From Sphingomonas hengshuiensis (GTDB lineage Bacteria; Pseudomonadota; Alphaproteobacteria; Sphingomonadales; Sphingomonadaceae), in the NCBI GenBank assembly GCA_003240755.1, contig QFNF01000012.1, forward strand, positions 19,276-83,275: a DNA stretch of 64,000 bases, read 5' to 3'. The notes beneath the pieces are model-generated. The model was not told where the DNA came from, made no database searches, and worked only from the letters and a program-made list of their open reading frames with translations. Below are positions 9,612 through 18,687 of the stretch, piece after piece (positions within the stretch are counted from its first letter, which is position 1; every line of letters starts with the position of its first letter). The position numbers and the translations under genes were made by a program.

Positions 9612-9629
9612 GTAACAATCGTGTGACAC
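9612..9629 (-). promoter_or_regulatory. Pho-box-like PhoB operator
   Basis: On the minus strand the site reads GTGTCAC-ACGA-TTGTTAC. This is the 7-4-7 layout of a PhoB box, with a TGTCA core, four spacer bases and a TGTTA core. It ends about 63 nt before the TBDR start. Two PHO-box core positions deviate, so it is a candidate only; the phosphodiesterase content of the operon makes phosphate control plausible. Confidence 0.45.
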
Positions 9630-9737
9630 CCCGTCGTCGCAACGGCCCGCCGGACCGGCGTCCCGGCCCGGCCCCTCTTTCCCATCGCCCGCTCTTTCCC
9701 ATCGCCCTCTCGCCCAAGCTGCGCTAGGGGCTGTCGC

Positions 9738-10538
9738 GTGACGACGCAGGTGATTCAGGCAGGTTTTACGGCGCGCCGTCCCGTCCCCCTGCCGCGGCGA
9801 ATCGCCACGCTGCTGCTGGTGATCGCCATCCACGCGCTGGTGCTGTGGCTCCTGTTGCGGATCGCGCCCGCCGTCATGGCGCCGCCGCCGGGACCGCAAT
9901 CGACCCTGGTCGTCGACATGCTGCCGGCCGACCGGGTCGCACCCACCGCCGCGCCGGCAAGGCAGGTGCAGCGCAAGGCGGCGGCGGGCAGCGCCAGCAC
10001 TGCCGCACCGGTCAGGGCGGTGGCGCCACCGCCGGACGTGCCACCGCCGCCGCCGGTACCGGCCACGCCATCGAACGACGCGTGGTCGCGGGTCATCCCG
10101 ATGACGGGGCGCGACTTCGCCCGGGCGGCAATCACCCCCGGCAAGCGCAGCGCCGAGGGCGCCGGCACCGGCAGCGCGGCGGGTGACAGCGGCGATGGCG
10201 ATGCGGCGGCCGATGCCGGGGGTGGCAGCGGCGGGGGCGAGACGCTGTACGCCGCCGACTGGTATCGGCGCCCGACCCATGCCGAGCTGTCGACCTATCT
10301 GCCACGCCGCGCGCAACCCGGCTGGGGCGAGATCGCGTGCCGCACGATCCCCAACAACCAAGTGACCGATTGTCGCGAGATCGGCCAGTCGGCGCGCGGG
10401 TCGGGACTGGCCGGTGCGGTGCGCCAGGCGGCGTGGCAGTTCCGCATCCTGCCGCCGCGCGTCGGCGGCCGGCCGCTGATCGGGACCTGGGTGCGGATCC
10501 GGATCACCTATACCGATGCCGGGGCGGCGGTGGAGTGA
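9738..10538 (+). CDS. TonB-like energy transducer
   Basis: 266 aa from a GTG start. There is a single membrane anchor near residues 20-45 (RIATLLLVIAIHALVLWLLL), then a Pro/Ala-rich periplasmic stretch (APPPDVPPPPPVP), a Gly-rich linker near 145-160 and a C-terminal domain (GWGEIACRTIPNNQVTDCREIG ... WQFRILPPRVGGRPL) like the TonB C-terminal fold. TonB proteins couple the proton gradient to outer-membrane receptors. It diverges from the TBDR operon with 189 bp between start codons, which suggests a dedicated transducer. ExbB/ExbD partners are not in the window. Confidence 0.7.
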   Translation: MTTQVIQAGFTARRPVPLPRRIATLLLVIAIHALVLWLLLRIAPAVMAPPPGPQSTLVVDMLPADRVAPTAAPARQVQRKAAAGSASTAAPVRAVAPPPDVPPPPPVPATPSNDAWSRVIPMTGRDFARAAITPGKRSAEGAGTGSAAGDSGDGDAAADAGGGSGGGETLYAADWYRRPTHAELSTYLPRRAQPGWGEIACRTIPNNQVTDCREIGQSARGSGLAGAVRQAAWQFRILPPRVGGRPLIGTWVRIRITYTDAGAAVE

Positions 10539-10666
10539 TCGTTCCGATCGGCACCGCCTTCCCGCCCGCGCCGGAACGACGGGCGGGGTGAGCGCGATCC
10601 TTGCCCTCGTCCGGTCCAACCGCTAACCGGCAGGCGTTTATCCTCCGACATTCCAGGTGTTCCCGC

Positions 10667-12679
10667 ATGTCCGCAATGTTCCGCATCACCCTTCCCGACG
10701 GTGCCGTCCGTGAGGTGATGCCGGGCACTACCCCGGCCGATATCGCCGCCGCGATCTCGCCCTCCCTGCGCAAGGCGGCGATCGCCGCGCGGGTCGACGG
10801 GCAGGTGCGCGACCTGAACCGTCCGTTCGACGGCGATGCCAGCCTCGCGCTGGTGACGGCAAAGGACGAAGCCGACGCGCTCGAGCTACACCGCCACGAT
10901 TTCGCGCACGTTCTGGCCGAGGCGGTGCAGACGCTGTATCCGGGCACGCAGATCACCTTCGGCCCGGCGACCGAGGACGGCTTCTATTACGACTTCGCCC
11001 CCGCCCCCGGCCGCGGCATGTTCACCGACGAGGACCTGCCGGAAATCGAGGCGGAGATGCGCCGGATCATGGCGAAGGGCGAGAAGTTCGAACGCGAGGT
11101 GGTGACACGCCAGCAACTGATCGACCGCTGGACGCAGCAGGGAGAGACGTTCAAGGCCGAGTGGGCCGCCGAACTGCCCGAGGGCGAGGAACTGACGATC
11201 TATCGTCAGGGCGAGTGGCTCGACATGTGCCGCGGACCGCACCTCGAATCGACCGCGAAGCTCGACCCGGCGGCGTTCAAGCTGACGCGCGTGTCGGGCG
11301 CCTATTGGCGCGGCGACCAGAAGAACGCGATGCTCAGCCGCATCTACGGCACCGGCTGGCTGTCGAAGAAGCAGCTCGACGCGCATCTCACCCGGCTGGA
11401 GGAGGCCGCCCGGCGCGACCATCGCAAGCTCGGCGCGGAAATGGACCTGTTCCACCTGCAGCCCGAGGCGCAGGGGTCGGTGTTCTGGCACCCCAAGGGC
11501 TATATGATGTGGCGTCAGCTCGAGGCGTATATGCGCCGCCGGCTCGATGCGCACGACTATCAGGAAGTGAAGACGCCGCAGTTGATGGACGCGCGGCAAT
11601 GGGAACAATCGGGCCATTGGGGCAAGTATCGCGAGAACATGTTCGTGGTGCCCGACGAAATCCCGAACACCGGGGATGAGGGCGCGATCATCAGCGCCGA
11701 CGCCGACATGATGGCGTTGAAGCCGATGAACTGCCCGGCGCACGTCCTGATCTTTCGCCAGGGAATCAAGTCGTATCGCGACCTGCCGATCCGCATGGCC
11801 GAATTCGGCTGCTGCCACCGCAACGAACCGCATGGCGCGCTGCACGGCATCATGCGCGTGCGCCAGTTCACGCAGGACGACGCGCATATCTTCTGCCGCG
11901 AGGATCAGTTGGTGCAGGAGGTCCGCGACTTCTGCGAACTGCTCGACTCGGTCTATCGGGACCTGGGCTTCACCGATTATGCGGTGAAGCTGGCGCTGCG
12001 TCCCGAGAAGCGGTTCGGGTCCGACGACATGTGGGATACGGCCGAGGCGGAGCTGCGCGAGGCGGTGCTGTCGTCGACCCTGTCCGACGCGATCAAGGCC
12101 AAGTTCGAGGAGCTGCCGGGCGAAGGCGCCTTCTACGCCCCCAAGCTGGAATTCCACCTGACTGACGCGATCGGGCGGACGTGGCAGGTCGGCACGATCC
12201 AGTCGGACCGGGTGCTGCCCGAACGGCTCGACGCGACCTATGTCGGCGAGGACGGCAACCGCCATCGCCCGGTGATGCTGCACCGCGCGATCCTCGGCAC
12301 GTTCGAACGCTTTCTCGGCATCCTGATCGAGCATCACGCCGGCCGCATGCCGATGTGGCTGTCGCCGGTACAGGCGGTGGTCGCGACGATCGTGTCCGAC
12401 GCCGACGACTATGCGAACGAGGTCGCCGCCGCGCTGAAGGCCGCCGGCATCCGCGTCGAAACCGACCTGCGCAACGAGAAGATCAACTACAAGGTGCGCG
12501 AACATTCGCTGGCGAAGGTTCCGGCGCTGGTCGTGGTCGGCAAGCGCGAGGCGGAGGAGGGCACCGTCGCGCTGCGTCGCCTCGGCAGCCAGGGGCAGCA
12601 GGTCATCGCCCTCGACGATCTTGTCGCGATGCTGCGGGCCGAAGCATTGGCCCCCGATCTTGCACGGAACCTTTCGTAA
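10667..12679 (+). CDS. thrS: Threonyl-tRNA synthetase
   Basis: 670 aa from ATG 10667 ([12 protein letters not shown]), which has an AGGTG upstream; an in-frame ATG nine bases later is possible. Domains in order are the N-terminal TGS domain (1-62), the editing domain with [11 protein letters not shown], the class II catalytic core with [10 protein letters not shown] (zinc Cys) and RxE-type [14 protein letters not shown], and the anticodon-binding domain ([12 protein letters not shown] onward). It charges tRNA-Thr and edits Ser-tRNA-Thr. infC begins 51 bp downstream, a common thrS-infC order. Confidence 0.97.
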   Translation: MSAMFRITLPDGAVREVMPGTTPADIAAAISPSLRKAAIAARVDGQVRDLNRPFDGDASLALVTAKDEADALELHRHDFAHVLAEAVQTLYPGTQITFGPATEDGFYYDFAPAPGRGMFTDEDLPEIEAEMRRIMAKGEKFEREVVTRQQLIDRWTQQGETFKAEWAAELPEGEELTIYRQGEWLDMCRGPHLESTAKLDPAAFKLTRVSGAYWRGDQKNAMLSRIYGTGWLSKKQLDAHLTRLEEAARRDHRKLGAEMDLFHLQPEAQGSVFWHPKGYMMWRQLEAYMRRRLDAHDYQEVKTPQLMDARQWEQSGHWGKYRENMFVVPDEIPNTGDEGAIISADADMMALKPMNCPAHVLIFRQGIKSYRDLPIRMAEFGCCHRNEPHGALHGIMRVRQFTQDDAHIFCREDQLVQEVRDFCELLDSVYRDLGFTDYAVKLALRPEKRFGSDDMWDTAEAELREAVLSSTLSDAIKAKFEELPGEGAFYAPKLEFHLTDAIGRTWQVGTIQSDRVLPERLDATYVGEDGNRHRPVMLHRAILGTFERFLGILIEHHAGRMPMWLSPVQAVVATIVSDADDYANEVAAALKAAGIRVETDLRNEKINYKVREHSLAKVPALVVVGKREAEEGTVALRRLGSQGQQVIALDDLVAMLRAEALAPDLARNLS

Positions 12680-12717
12680 CCGCGCAAGATTGACTATATG
12701 GGACTTTCGTAAACTAC

Positions 12718-12733
12718 AGGAGCACCACCTATC
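12718..12733 (+). promoter_or_regulatory. infC ribosome-binding site pointing to an ATC start codon
   Basis: AGGAG at 12718-12722 is followed by 8 nt and then ATC at 12731. The first ATG (12743) is 20 nt from the AGGAG, too far for normal initiation. infC genes are classically started from AUU/AUC-type codons as part of IF-3 autoregulation, so ATC is preferred here. Confidence 0.65.
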
Positions 12734-13276
12734 CGTCCGCCCATGATGCGTCGCCCGAATGCGCCGCCGCCGATGAACGGCCCCCGATTCAACGAGTTCA
12801 TCCAGAGCCCCAAGGTCCGTGTGATCGACCATGAGGGTGAGAATCTGGGTGTGATGTTCACGCGCGAAGCGATTGCGCAGGCGGCCGAGGTCGGGCTCGA
12901 TCTGGTCGAGGTGTCGCCGAACGCCGACCCGCCCGTCGCCAAGTTCCTCGACGTGGGTAAGTTCAAGTACGAGGCGCAGAAGAAAGCGAACCTCGCCCGC
13001 AAGACCCAGAAGACGCAGGAGATCAAGGAGATCAAGATGCGTCCGAACATCGACGATCATGACTATGATACGAAGATGAAGAAGGTCGAGCAGTTCATTA
13101 CCGAGGGCGACAAGGTGAAGGTCACGATGCGCTTTCGCGGTCGTGAGCTGAGCCACGGGCAGCTCGGCATGGCGGTGCTGCAGCGCGTCGCCGAAGCGAC
13201 GCAGGAAATCGCCAAGGTCGAAGCCTATCCGCGCATGGAAGGCCGCCAGATGCTGATGGTGCTGTCGCCGAAATAA
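12731..13276 (+). CDS. infC: Translation initiation factor IF-3
   Basis: 181 aa when read from the ATC at 12731, or 177 aa from ATG 12743. The N-terminal domain (FNEFIQSPKVRVIDHEGENLGV), the basic linker (KYEAQKKANLARKTQKTQEIKEIKMRPN) and the C-terminal domain (FRGRELSHGQLGMAVL) are complete. IF-3 keeps 30S subunits free and rejects non-canonical start codons, which is why a rare start codon on its own gene allows feedback control. rpmI and rplT, often next, are absent; a palindromic repeat and a strong terminator follow instead. Confidence 0.95.
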   Translation: MRPPMMRRPNAPPPMNGPRFNEFIQSPKVRVIDHEGENLGVMFTREAIAQAAEVGLDLVEVSPNADPPVAKFLDVGKFKYEAQKKANLARKTQKTQEIKEIKMRPNIDDHDYDTKMKKVEQFITEGDKVKVTMRFRGRELSHGQLGMAVLQRVAEATQEIAKVEAYPRMEGRQMLMVLSPK

Positions 13277-13300
13277 CGACGGGGCAAGTCGCCCCCCCCT

Positions 13301-13396
13301 CGTCATTCCCGCGAAGGCGGGAATCCATACACGCCAACGGTTCGGCAAGCGCCGCGACGATAGCGTTTATGGACTCCCGCCTCCGCGGGAGTGACG
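13301..13396 (+). repeat. Palindromic intergenic repeat, two hairpin arms
   Basis: Two 27-nt arms in inverted orientation (13301-13327 and 13370-13396) match at 24 of 27 positions. Each arm is itself a hairpin (ATTCCCGC/GCGGGAAT and ACTCCCGC/GCGGGAGT). Differences within the stems are paired, so both hairpins are kept. A C8 run sits just upstream. The same element type occurs inside a coding sequence at 46705-46783. Confidence 0.8.
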
Positions 13397-13428
13397 AAGA
13401 AGAGCATAGCGCTGCCTCCTCCGATCCA

Positions 13429-13468
13429 AACGCCGTCATGTTCCACTCGCGAACATGACGGCGTTTTC
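13429..13468 (+). terminator. Rho-independent terminator after infC
   Basis: A perfect 15-bp stem (13429-13443 with 13451-13465) has a 7-nt loop, and its 3' arm runs into TTTT at 13464-13467. It should end the thrS-infC transcript. Together with the repeat it accounts for most of the gene-free stretch 13277-13685; the rest (13469-13685) shows no gene. Confidence 0.8.
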
Positions 13469-13685
13469 ATGTTTCGCACCCTTGACCGACTCGCCCGACG
13501 GGCGCATCCGCGCCCCCGGACGGTTCGCCGCCCGTTTCCGCCAACGTCCCGAGACAGGGTCCATGTCCGACAACGATTCAAGTCGATCGACCGCGCCGTA
13601 TCGGCCGTCACCGCGCATCGCCTGATCGTCCGGGCCTCGCGCGGTGCCGGCCGATACGGCCGGTCGTCGCCCCGCGAGGTACAGC

Positions 13686-14132
13686 ATGAACACCACCATC
13701 CGGTTCCTGACCGAACCCTTTCGTCGCGCCGTCCCGGCGCGCGACCGCCACGCCGCGTTCGACGACACGATGACGCTGGGCGAACGCCTGGCCGACCGGG
13801 TCGCCGCGATCGGCGGTTCGTGGGGGTTCATCACCACCTTCTGCCTGTTCCTCGTGGGATGGTCGGTACTCAACAGCGTCGTTCTGGGGACACGGGCGTT
13901 CGACCCCTTCCCCTTCATCTTCCTCAACCTGATGCTGTCGATGCTGGCCGCGTTGCAGGCGCCGATCATCATGATGAGCCAGAACCGGCAGGCGGCGAAG
14001 GACCGGCTGGAGGCGCGGCTGGATTACGAGACCAACCTGCGCGCCGAAGCGCAGATCAACCGGTTGCTGGACGAAGTCGCCGCGATCCGTGCCGAACTGG
14101 CCTGTGGCGGTCCCGTGCGGCAGGTGGCATAG
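13686..14132 (+). CDS. DUF1003 inner-membrane protein
   Basis: 148 aa from ATG 13686, with GAGGT a few bases upstream. The order is a short N-terminal region (FDDTMTLGERLADRVAAIGGSWGF), two membrane helices (about 50-95: FITTFCLFLVGWSVLNSVVL and FIFLNLMLSMLAALQAPIIMM) and a cytoplasmic helix (SQNRQAAKDRLEARLDYETNLRAEAQI) typical of DUF1003. The function of the family is not established. It stands alone between infC and the convergent glnD gene. Confidence 0.85.
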   Translation: MNTTIRFLTEPFRRAVPARDRHAAFDDTMTLGERLADRVAAIGGSWGFITTFCLFLVGWSVLNSVVLGTRAFDPFPFIFLNLMLSMLAALQAPIIMMSQNRQAAKDRLEARLDYETNLRAEAQINRLLDEVAAIRAELACGGPVRQVA

Positions 14133-14172
14133 CCGCCCCGCCCCGAAGCGCGGCCGCCTGCCGCCGGTCCGG

Positions 14173-16956
14173 TCACAGGAACCCGGCGAATTCCTTGCCC
14201 GCCGCGGCATCGAGCATGCGGCGTTCGAGCGACTTCAGCCGCAACTGGCCGGTGATGCGATCCCCGGTCAGGTCGGTGACGTAGAAGGTATCGACCGCAC
14301 GCTCGCCATAGGTGGCGACGTGCGCCGAATGCAGCGTCACCTTCGACTGGAACAGCGCCTGCGCCAGATGGTGGAGCAGCGCGGGCCGGTCGCGGGCATT
14401 GACCTCGATCACGGTGAAGCGGTTCGACGCGGCATTGTCGATCAGCACATTGGGCTCGATCGGAAAGGCTTCGGCACGGGCACGCGACAGCGGCTTGGCG
14501 GCAAGGCGGTCGGTCAGCTTCATCCGGTTGGCGAGCGCGTCGCCGATCGCGGTCTTGAGCCGCTGCAACTGCCCGGCTTCGTCGAACGGACCGCCCAGCG
14601 GGTTCTGGACGAGGAAATTGTCGAGCGCCATGCCGGTACGCGTCGTGTGGATGCGCGCGTCGATGATGTTGCCGCCCGCCGCATGGATCGCGCCGGCGAT
14701 GCGATAGAACAGCCCCGGATGGTCGGCGGCATGCACCGTGACCAGCGTCGCGCCGCGATCCTCGTCCACGCTGGTCTCGATCGTCAGGCGGGTATCGCCC
14801 GACTGGTCGACGACGCGGGCATTGGCGGCGATCACATCGTCGGGTTCGGCGATCCAATAGGCCGGCGGCAGATGGCGGACATAGGCGGCCAGCGTCTCGC
14901 GGTCCCAGCCCAGCGCCGCGCGCAGCGTTTCCTGCTTCTCGGCGATGCGTTCGTCGCGGCCGCGCTGCTTGTGGCCGAGGCGCAGCACCTCCTCGGCGGT
15001 TTCGAACAGGGTGGTCAGCAACTGGCGCTTCCACCCGTTCCAGGTGTTCGGCCCCACCGCGCGGATGTCGACGATGGTCAGCACCAGCAGCATGCGCAGC
15101 CGCTGCGGCGACTGGACGATCCCGGTAAAGTCGAGGATCGTCTTGAAATCGCTCAGGTCGCGCTTGAAGGCGGTGGCCGACATGAGCAGGTGATAACGGA
15201 CCAGCCACGCCACCGTCTCGGTCTCCGCCGGGGTCAGGCCGAGGCGGGGGCACAGCCGTTCCGCAACCTCCGCCCCCAGGATCGAATGGTCGCCGCCGCG
15301 CCCCTTGGCGATGTCGTGGCACAATACCGCGACGAACAGCGCGCGGCGCTGGACGATGCCGCCGAACAGCGCGGTGGCGAGCGGATGGTCGTCGCGACAG
15401 ATGCCGCGTTCGACCTGCGACAACAGCCCGATCATGCGGATCGTATGTTCGTCCACCGTGTAATGATGGTACATGTCGAACTGCATCTGCGCGACGATGC
15501 GGCCGAAATCGGGAATGAAGCGGCCGAACACCCCGCATTCGTTCATCCAGCGCAGCACCAGTTCGGGATCGCGCGGCGACGTCAGCACGTCGAGGAACAA
15601 CTGGTTCGCGCGCGGGTGGGAGCGGACCTGCCCGGCAAGGCGCGCATCGCGCGACGCCGCGCGCATCGCCAGCGGATGGATTTCCAGCCCGTGCAGGTCG
15701 GCCAGCGCGAAGATCTCGATCAACCGCACCGGGTCTTCGGCGAAGAAATCGTCCTTGGGCAGCGCGAGGCGCCCGCGATCGAGCACGAAGCCGTGCAACC
15801 GCCGCGGACGCCGCCGCAGGCGCGGAAGGCCGAATCGGCTGCCGCGCGCGGCATAGGTCTCGTCGAGATGGCTCAGGAACATGCCGGTCAGGTCGCCGAC
15901 CCGCTTCGCCTGCAGGAAATAGAATTGCATGAAGCGTTCGACGCGCGATTTGCCGACGCGGTCGCGGTAGCGCATGCGCGTCGCGATCTCGGTCTGCACG
16001 TCGAAGGTCAGCCGCTCCTCCGCCCGCCCGGTGATGAGGTGGAGGTGACAGCGCACCGCCCACAGGAAATCCTCGGCACGGTTGAACTTGCGCAGTTCGG
16101 GCGCACTGAGCAGCCCCACCGGCACCAGATCGGCGGCGCGGCGGACATTATAGGCGTATTTTCCGATCCAGAAGAGCGCATGGAGGTCGCGCAGCCCCCC
16201 CTTCCCCTCCTTCACATTGGGTTCGACGACATAGCGGGTGTCGCCCATCCGCTTGTGCCGCGCGTCGCGTTCGGCCAGCTTCTCGGCGATGAAGGTCCGC
16301 GCGGTCCCTTCCTGCACCTCGCTCTTGAAGCGCTGCGCCGCCTCCGCGTACAGCGCGGTATCGCCCCAGACATAGCGTGCCTCGACCAGCGCGGTGCGCA
16401 CGGTCACGTCGCCCTTTGCCTGGCGCACCATTTCGTCGAGCGAGCGCGACGAATGGCCGACCTTCAACCCCAGGTCCCACAGCGCATAGAGCGTCGATTC
16501 GATGACCTGTTCGGACCAGGCGGTCTGCTTCCACGGGGTCAGCACGCCGATATCGACGTCCGAATGCGGCGCCATTTCGCCGCGGCCATAGCCGCCGACC
16601 GCGATCAGCGTCATGCGTTCGGCGGCGGTCGGGTTGTGGTTGGGATGGACGTGGTCGACGATGAACCCGGCCAGCGCGACGAGGATCGCGTCGGTCAGAT
16701 AGGCATAGGCCGCCGCCGTCTCCAGCCCGTGGCCGGGACGCGCGAGCAACCGGCGTTCGATTTCGCTCCGCCCCCGCGCCAGCGCGTCGCGCAGAACGGC
16801 CGTCGCGGCACGGCGCAGCGCGGCCACGTCCCGGACATCGGCAGGGAGAGACCCCAGAACCTGCGCCAGCGCCGCGCGATCGACGATCGCCCGTGGATCG
16901 ACGATGCGTTCGAACCGCGGCGGCGTGGCGAGGTCGGGCTGGACCGCTTCGTTCAG
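14173..16956 (-). CDS. glnD: PII uridylyltransferase/uridylyl-removing enzyme
   Basis: GlnD senses glutamine and adds or removes UMP on PII proteins. Visible parts are the nucleotidyltransferase motif GGYGRGEMAPHSDVDIGVL, an HD hydrolase domain (LCHDIAKGRGGDHS) and two C-terminal ACT domains (TLVTVHAADHPGLFYRIAG and FTVIEVNARDRPALLHHLA). GTG 16827 would remove a conserved-looking N-terminus (VDPRAIVDRAALAQVLGSLP). The frame continues to a CTG at 16956, preceded by GGAGG with a 7-nt spacer and overlapping the grpE stop as CTGA. That start gives 927 aa, the usual GlnD length. No ATG, GTG or TTG lies in frame between these two points. Confidence 0.93.
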   Translation of the reverse strand: MNEAVQPDLATPPRFERIVDPRAIVDRAALAQVLGSLPADVRDVAALRRAATAVLRDALARGRSEIERRLLARPGHGLETAAAYAYLTDAILVALAGFIVDHVHPNHNPTAAERMTLIAVGGYGRGEMAPHSDVDIGVLTPWKQTAWSEQVIESTLYALWDLGLKVGHSSRSLDEMVRQAKGDVTVRTALVEARYVWGDTALYAEAAQRFKSEVQEGTARTFIAEKLAERDARHKRMGDTRYVVEPNVKEGKGGLRDLHALFWIGKYAYNVRRAADLVPVGLLSAPELRKFNRAEDFLWAVRCHLHLITGRAEERLTFDVQTEIATRMRYRDRVGKSRVERFMQFYFLQAKRVGDLTGMFLSHLDETYAARGSRFGLPRLRRRPRRLHGFVLDRGRLALPKDDFFAEDPVRLIEIFALADLHGLEIHPLAMRAASRDARLAGQVRSHPRANQLFLDVLTSPRDPELVLRWMNECGVFGRFIPDFGRIVAQMQFDMYHHYTVDEHTIRMIGLLSQVERGICRDDHPLATALFGGIVQRRALFVAVLCHDIAKGRGGDHSILGAEVAERLCPRLGLTPAETETVAWLVRYHLLMSATAFKRDLSDFKTILDFTGIVQSPQRLRMLLVLTIVDIRAVGPNTWNGWKRQLLTTLFETAEEVLRLGHKQRGRDERIAEKQETLRAALGWDRETLAAYVRHLPPAYWIAEPDDVIAANARVVDQSGDTRLTIETSVDEDRGATLVTVHAADHPGLFYRIAGAIHAAGGNIIDARIHTTRTGMALDNFLVQNPLGGPFDEAGQLQRLKTAIGDALANRMKLTDRLAAKPLSRARAEAFPIEPNVLIDNAASNRFTVIEVNARDRPALLHHLAQALFQSKVTLHSAHVATYGERAVDTFYVTDLTGDRITGQLRLKSLERRMLDAAAGKEFAGFL

Positions 16957-17510
16957 GCCCCGCCCTCCGGTGCCTTGGCCACACCGACCAGCGCGGGGCG
17001 GAGCAGGCGGTCGCGGATCATGTAGCCGGTCTGGATTTCCTGCACGACGGTGCCCGGCGCGGCATCGGCCGACGGGACTTCGAACATCGCCTGATGCTTG
17101 TTGGGGTCGAGCGTCTCGCCGACCGACACCATTTTGGTGATGCCGTGGCGGCCGAACACGCTTTCCAGCTCGCGACCGGTCGCCTCGAGGCCGGTAATCA
17201 GCCCCTTCATCCGTTCGTCGCCGCGCAGGTCGTCGGGGATCGCCGACAGCGCGCGCGACAGGTTGTCGGCCACCGACAGGATGTCGCGGGAAAAGGCGGT
17301 CGCGGCATAGGCGCGGGCATCGGCCACCTCCTTTTCGGCGCGGCGGCGGACATTCTGCAGGTCGGCGCGGGCATAGAGCACCTCGGCCTGCGCATCGGCC
17401 AGCTTCGCCTCCAGCTCGGCGCTGCGATCCGCTTCGGCGACTTCGGGTGCGGCCTCTGCGGTGGCTTCGCGCAGGTCGTTCGTATCGTCGTTGGCGGGGA
17501 TGTCGTTCAT
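16953..17510 (-). CDS. grpE: Nucleotide-exchange factor GrpE
   Basis: 185 aa from ATG 17510. A disordered acidic N-terminus is followed by a long coiled-coil (about 35-85, LEAKLADAQAEVLYARADLQNVRRRAEKE) and the beta-wing domain (PNKHQAMFEVPSADAAPGTVVQEIQTGYMIRDRLLRPALVGVA). It drives ADP release from DnaK. It lies 16 nt after hrcA and its stop overlaps the predicted glnD start. The last codons (APEGGA) also supply the GGAGG ribosome-binding site for glnD. Confidence 0.96.
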   Translation of the reverse strand: MNDIPANDDTNDLREATAEAAPEVAEADRSAELEAKLADAQAEVLYARADLQNVRRRAEKEVADARAYAATAFSRDILSVADNLSRALSAIPDDLRGDERMKGLITGLEATGRELESVFGRHGITKMVSVGETLDPNKHQAMFEVPSADAAPGTVVQEIQTGYMIRDRLLRPALVGVAKAPEGGA

Positions 17511-17526
17511 TCCATTCTCTTCTTTG

Positions 17527-18564
17527 TCAGCCCAGCAATCGGGCCAGCGTTGCGGCGGTGAAATCCACCATGGGCACGACGCGCGCATAGTTCAACCGGA
17601 CAGGCCCGATCACGCCGACCACGCCGACGACGCGCCCGTCCAGCGCGCGGACCGGCTTGGCGATGACCGACGATCCGGTCAATGCGAACAATTTGTTTTC
17701 CGACCCGATGAATATCCGCGCGGCATCGCCGTCCTGCGCCGATTCGAGCAGCCGGGCGATTTCCTCCTTGCCCTCCAGTTCGTCGAGCAACTGGCGGACG
17801 CGGTCGAGGTCGTGGCTGGCGGCCTCGTCGATCAGCCGCGCCTGCCCGCGCACGATCAGCACCGGGCGATGGCCGCCATCCTCGCTCCACATCGCGAGGC
17901 CGCGTTCGACCAGCGCCCGCGCCGCCGCGTCCAGCTCGGCCCGCTCCCGCCCGATTTCGGACAGGATGCGCGCGCGCGCCTCGCCCAGCGTCATGCCCGA
18001 CAGCCGCGCCGTCAGGTAGTTGCCGGCCTCGACCAGCGCCGCCGCGCTGGCCCCCGGTATCTCCAGCACGCGATTCTCGACCGATCCGTCCGCACCGACC
18101 AGCACGGCCAGCGCGCGCGTGCCCGACAGCGGCACGAACGACACCTGTCGCAGCACCGGCTCGCGCTTGGGCACCAGCACCACGCCCGCACTGGCCGACA
18201 GGCCCGACAGCGCGGCGGCGGTGCCGGCCAATGCCTCCTCGACCGGGCCGGCGCTGTCGGCCTGTGCGGCGATCGTCGCGCGTTCCTGCGCCGACGGCTC
18301 CATCGCGTGCATCATGCCGTCGACGAACAGGCGCAGGCCGGTTTCGGTCGGCATCCGCCCGGCGCTGACATGCGGCGCGGCGAGCAGTCCGGCTTCCTCC
18401 AGGTCCTGCATCACCCCGCGGATCGATGCGGGCGACAGGTTCAGGCCCGACAGTTGCGCGATGGTGCGCGATCCGACCGGCGCCCCGGTGGCGAGGTAGG
18501 AATCGACCACGATCCGGAACACGTCGCGCGCGCGGTCGGTCAGTTCGTGGATCGGGGCGGCCAT
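17527..18564 (-). CDS. hrcA: Heat-inducible transcription repressor HrcA
   Basis: 345 aa from ATG 18564 ([16 protein letters not shown]). An N-terminal winged helix ([40 protein letters not shown]) is followed by the GAF-like domain of HrcA. It normally represses groESL/dnaK operons by binding CIRCE operators and needs GroEL for folding. It leads the hrcA-grpE-glnD transcript. I saw no CIRCE inverted repeat in the 123 bp shared with divergent rph, so it may not autoregulate here. Confidence 0.95.
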   Translation of the reverse strand: MAAPIHELTDRARDVFRIVVDSYLATGAPVGSRTIAQLSGLNLSPASIRGVMQDLEEAGLLAAPHVSAGRMPTETGLRLFVDGMMHAMEPSAQERATIAAQADSAGPVEEALAGTAAALSGLSASAGVVLVPKREPVLRQVSFVPLSGTRALAVLVGADGSVENRVLEIPGASAAALVEAGNYLTARLSGMTLGEARARILSEIGRERAELDAAARALVERGLAMWSEDGGHRPVLIVRGQARLIDEAASHDLDRVRQLLDELEGKEEIARLLESAQDGDAARIFIGSENKLFALTGSSVIAKPVRALDGRVVGVVGVIGPVRLNYARVVPMVDFTAATLARLLG

Positions 18565-18687
18565 GGGGCGAATGTAGGATAGCGATGCGGTTTGCGGAAC
18601 CCGTATCCTCGCCATGCCGGGGGTTCAGGGCGCTGGCATCCCGCCCGGCTCCCCGCTACTGCAGGCGTCGACTTTCAGGAGATTCCC

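Noticed and set aside
16148-16984. An alternative minus-strand frame overlapping the start of glnD
   Set aside because: The translation is Arg/Pro-rich and lacks motifs; the GlnD frame carries GGYGRGE and the SDVD metal site there.
18565-18687. Possible CIRCE operator upstream of hrcA
   Set aside because: No TTAGCACTC-N9-GAGTGCTAA-like inverted repeat could be found in this interval.
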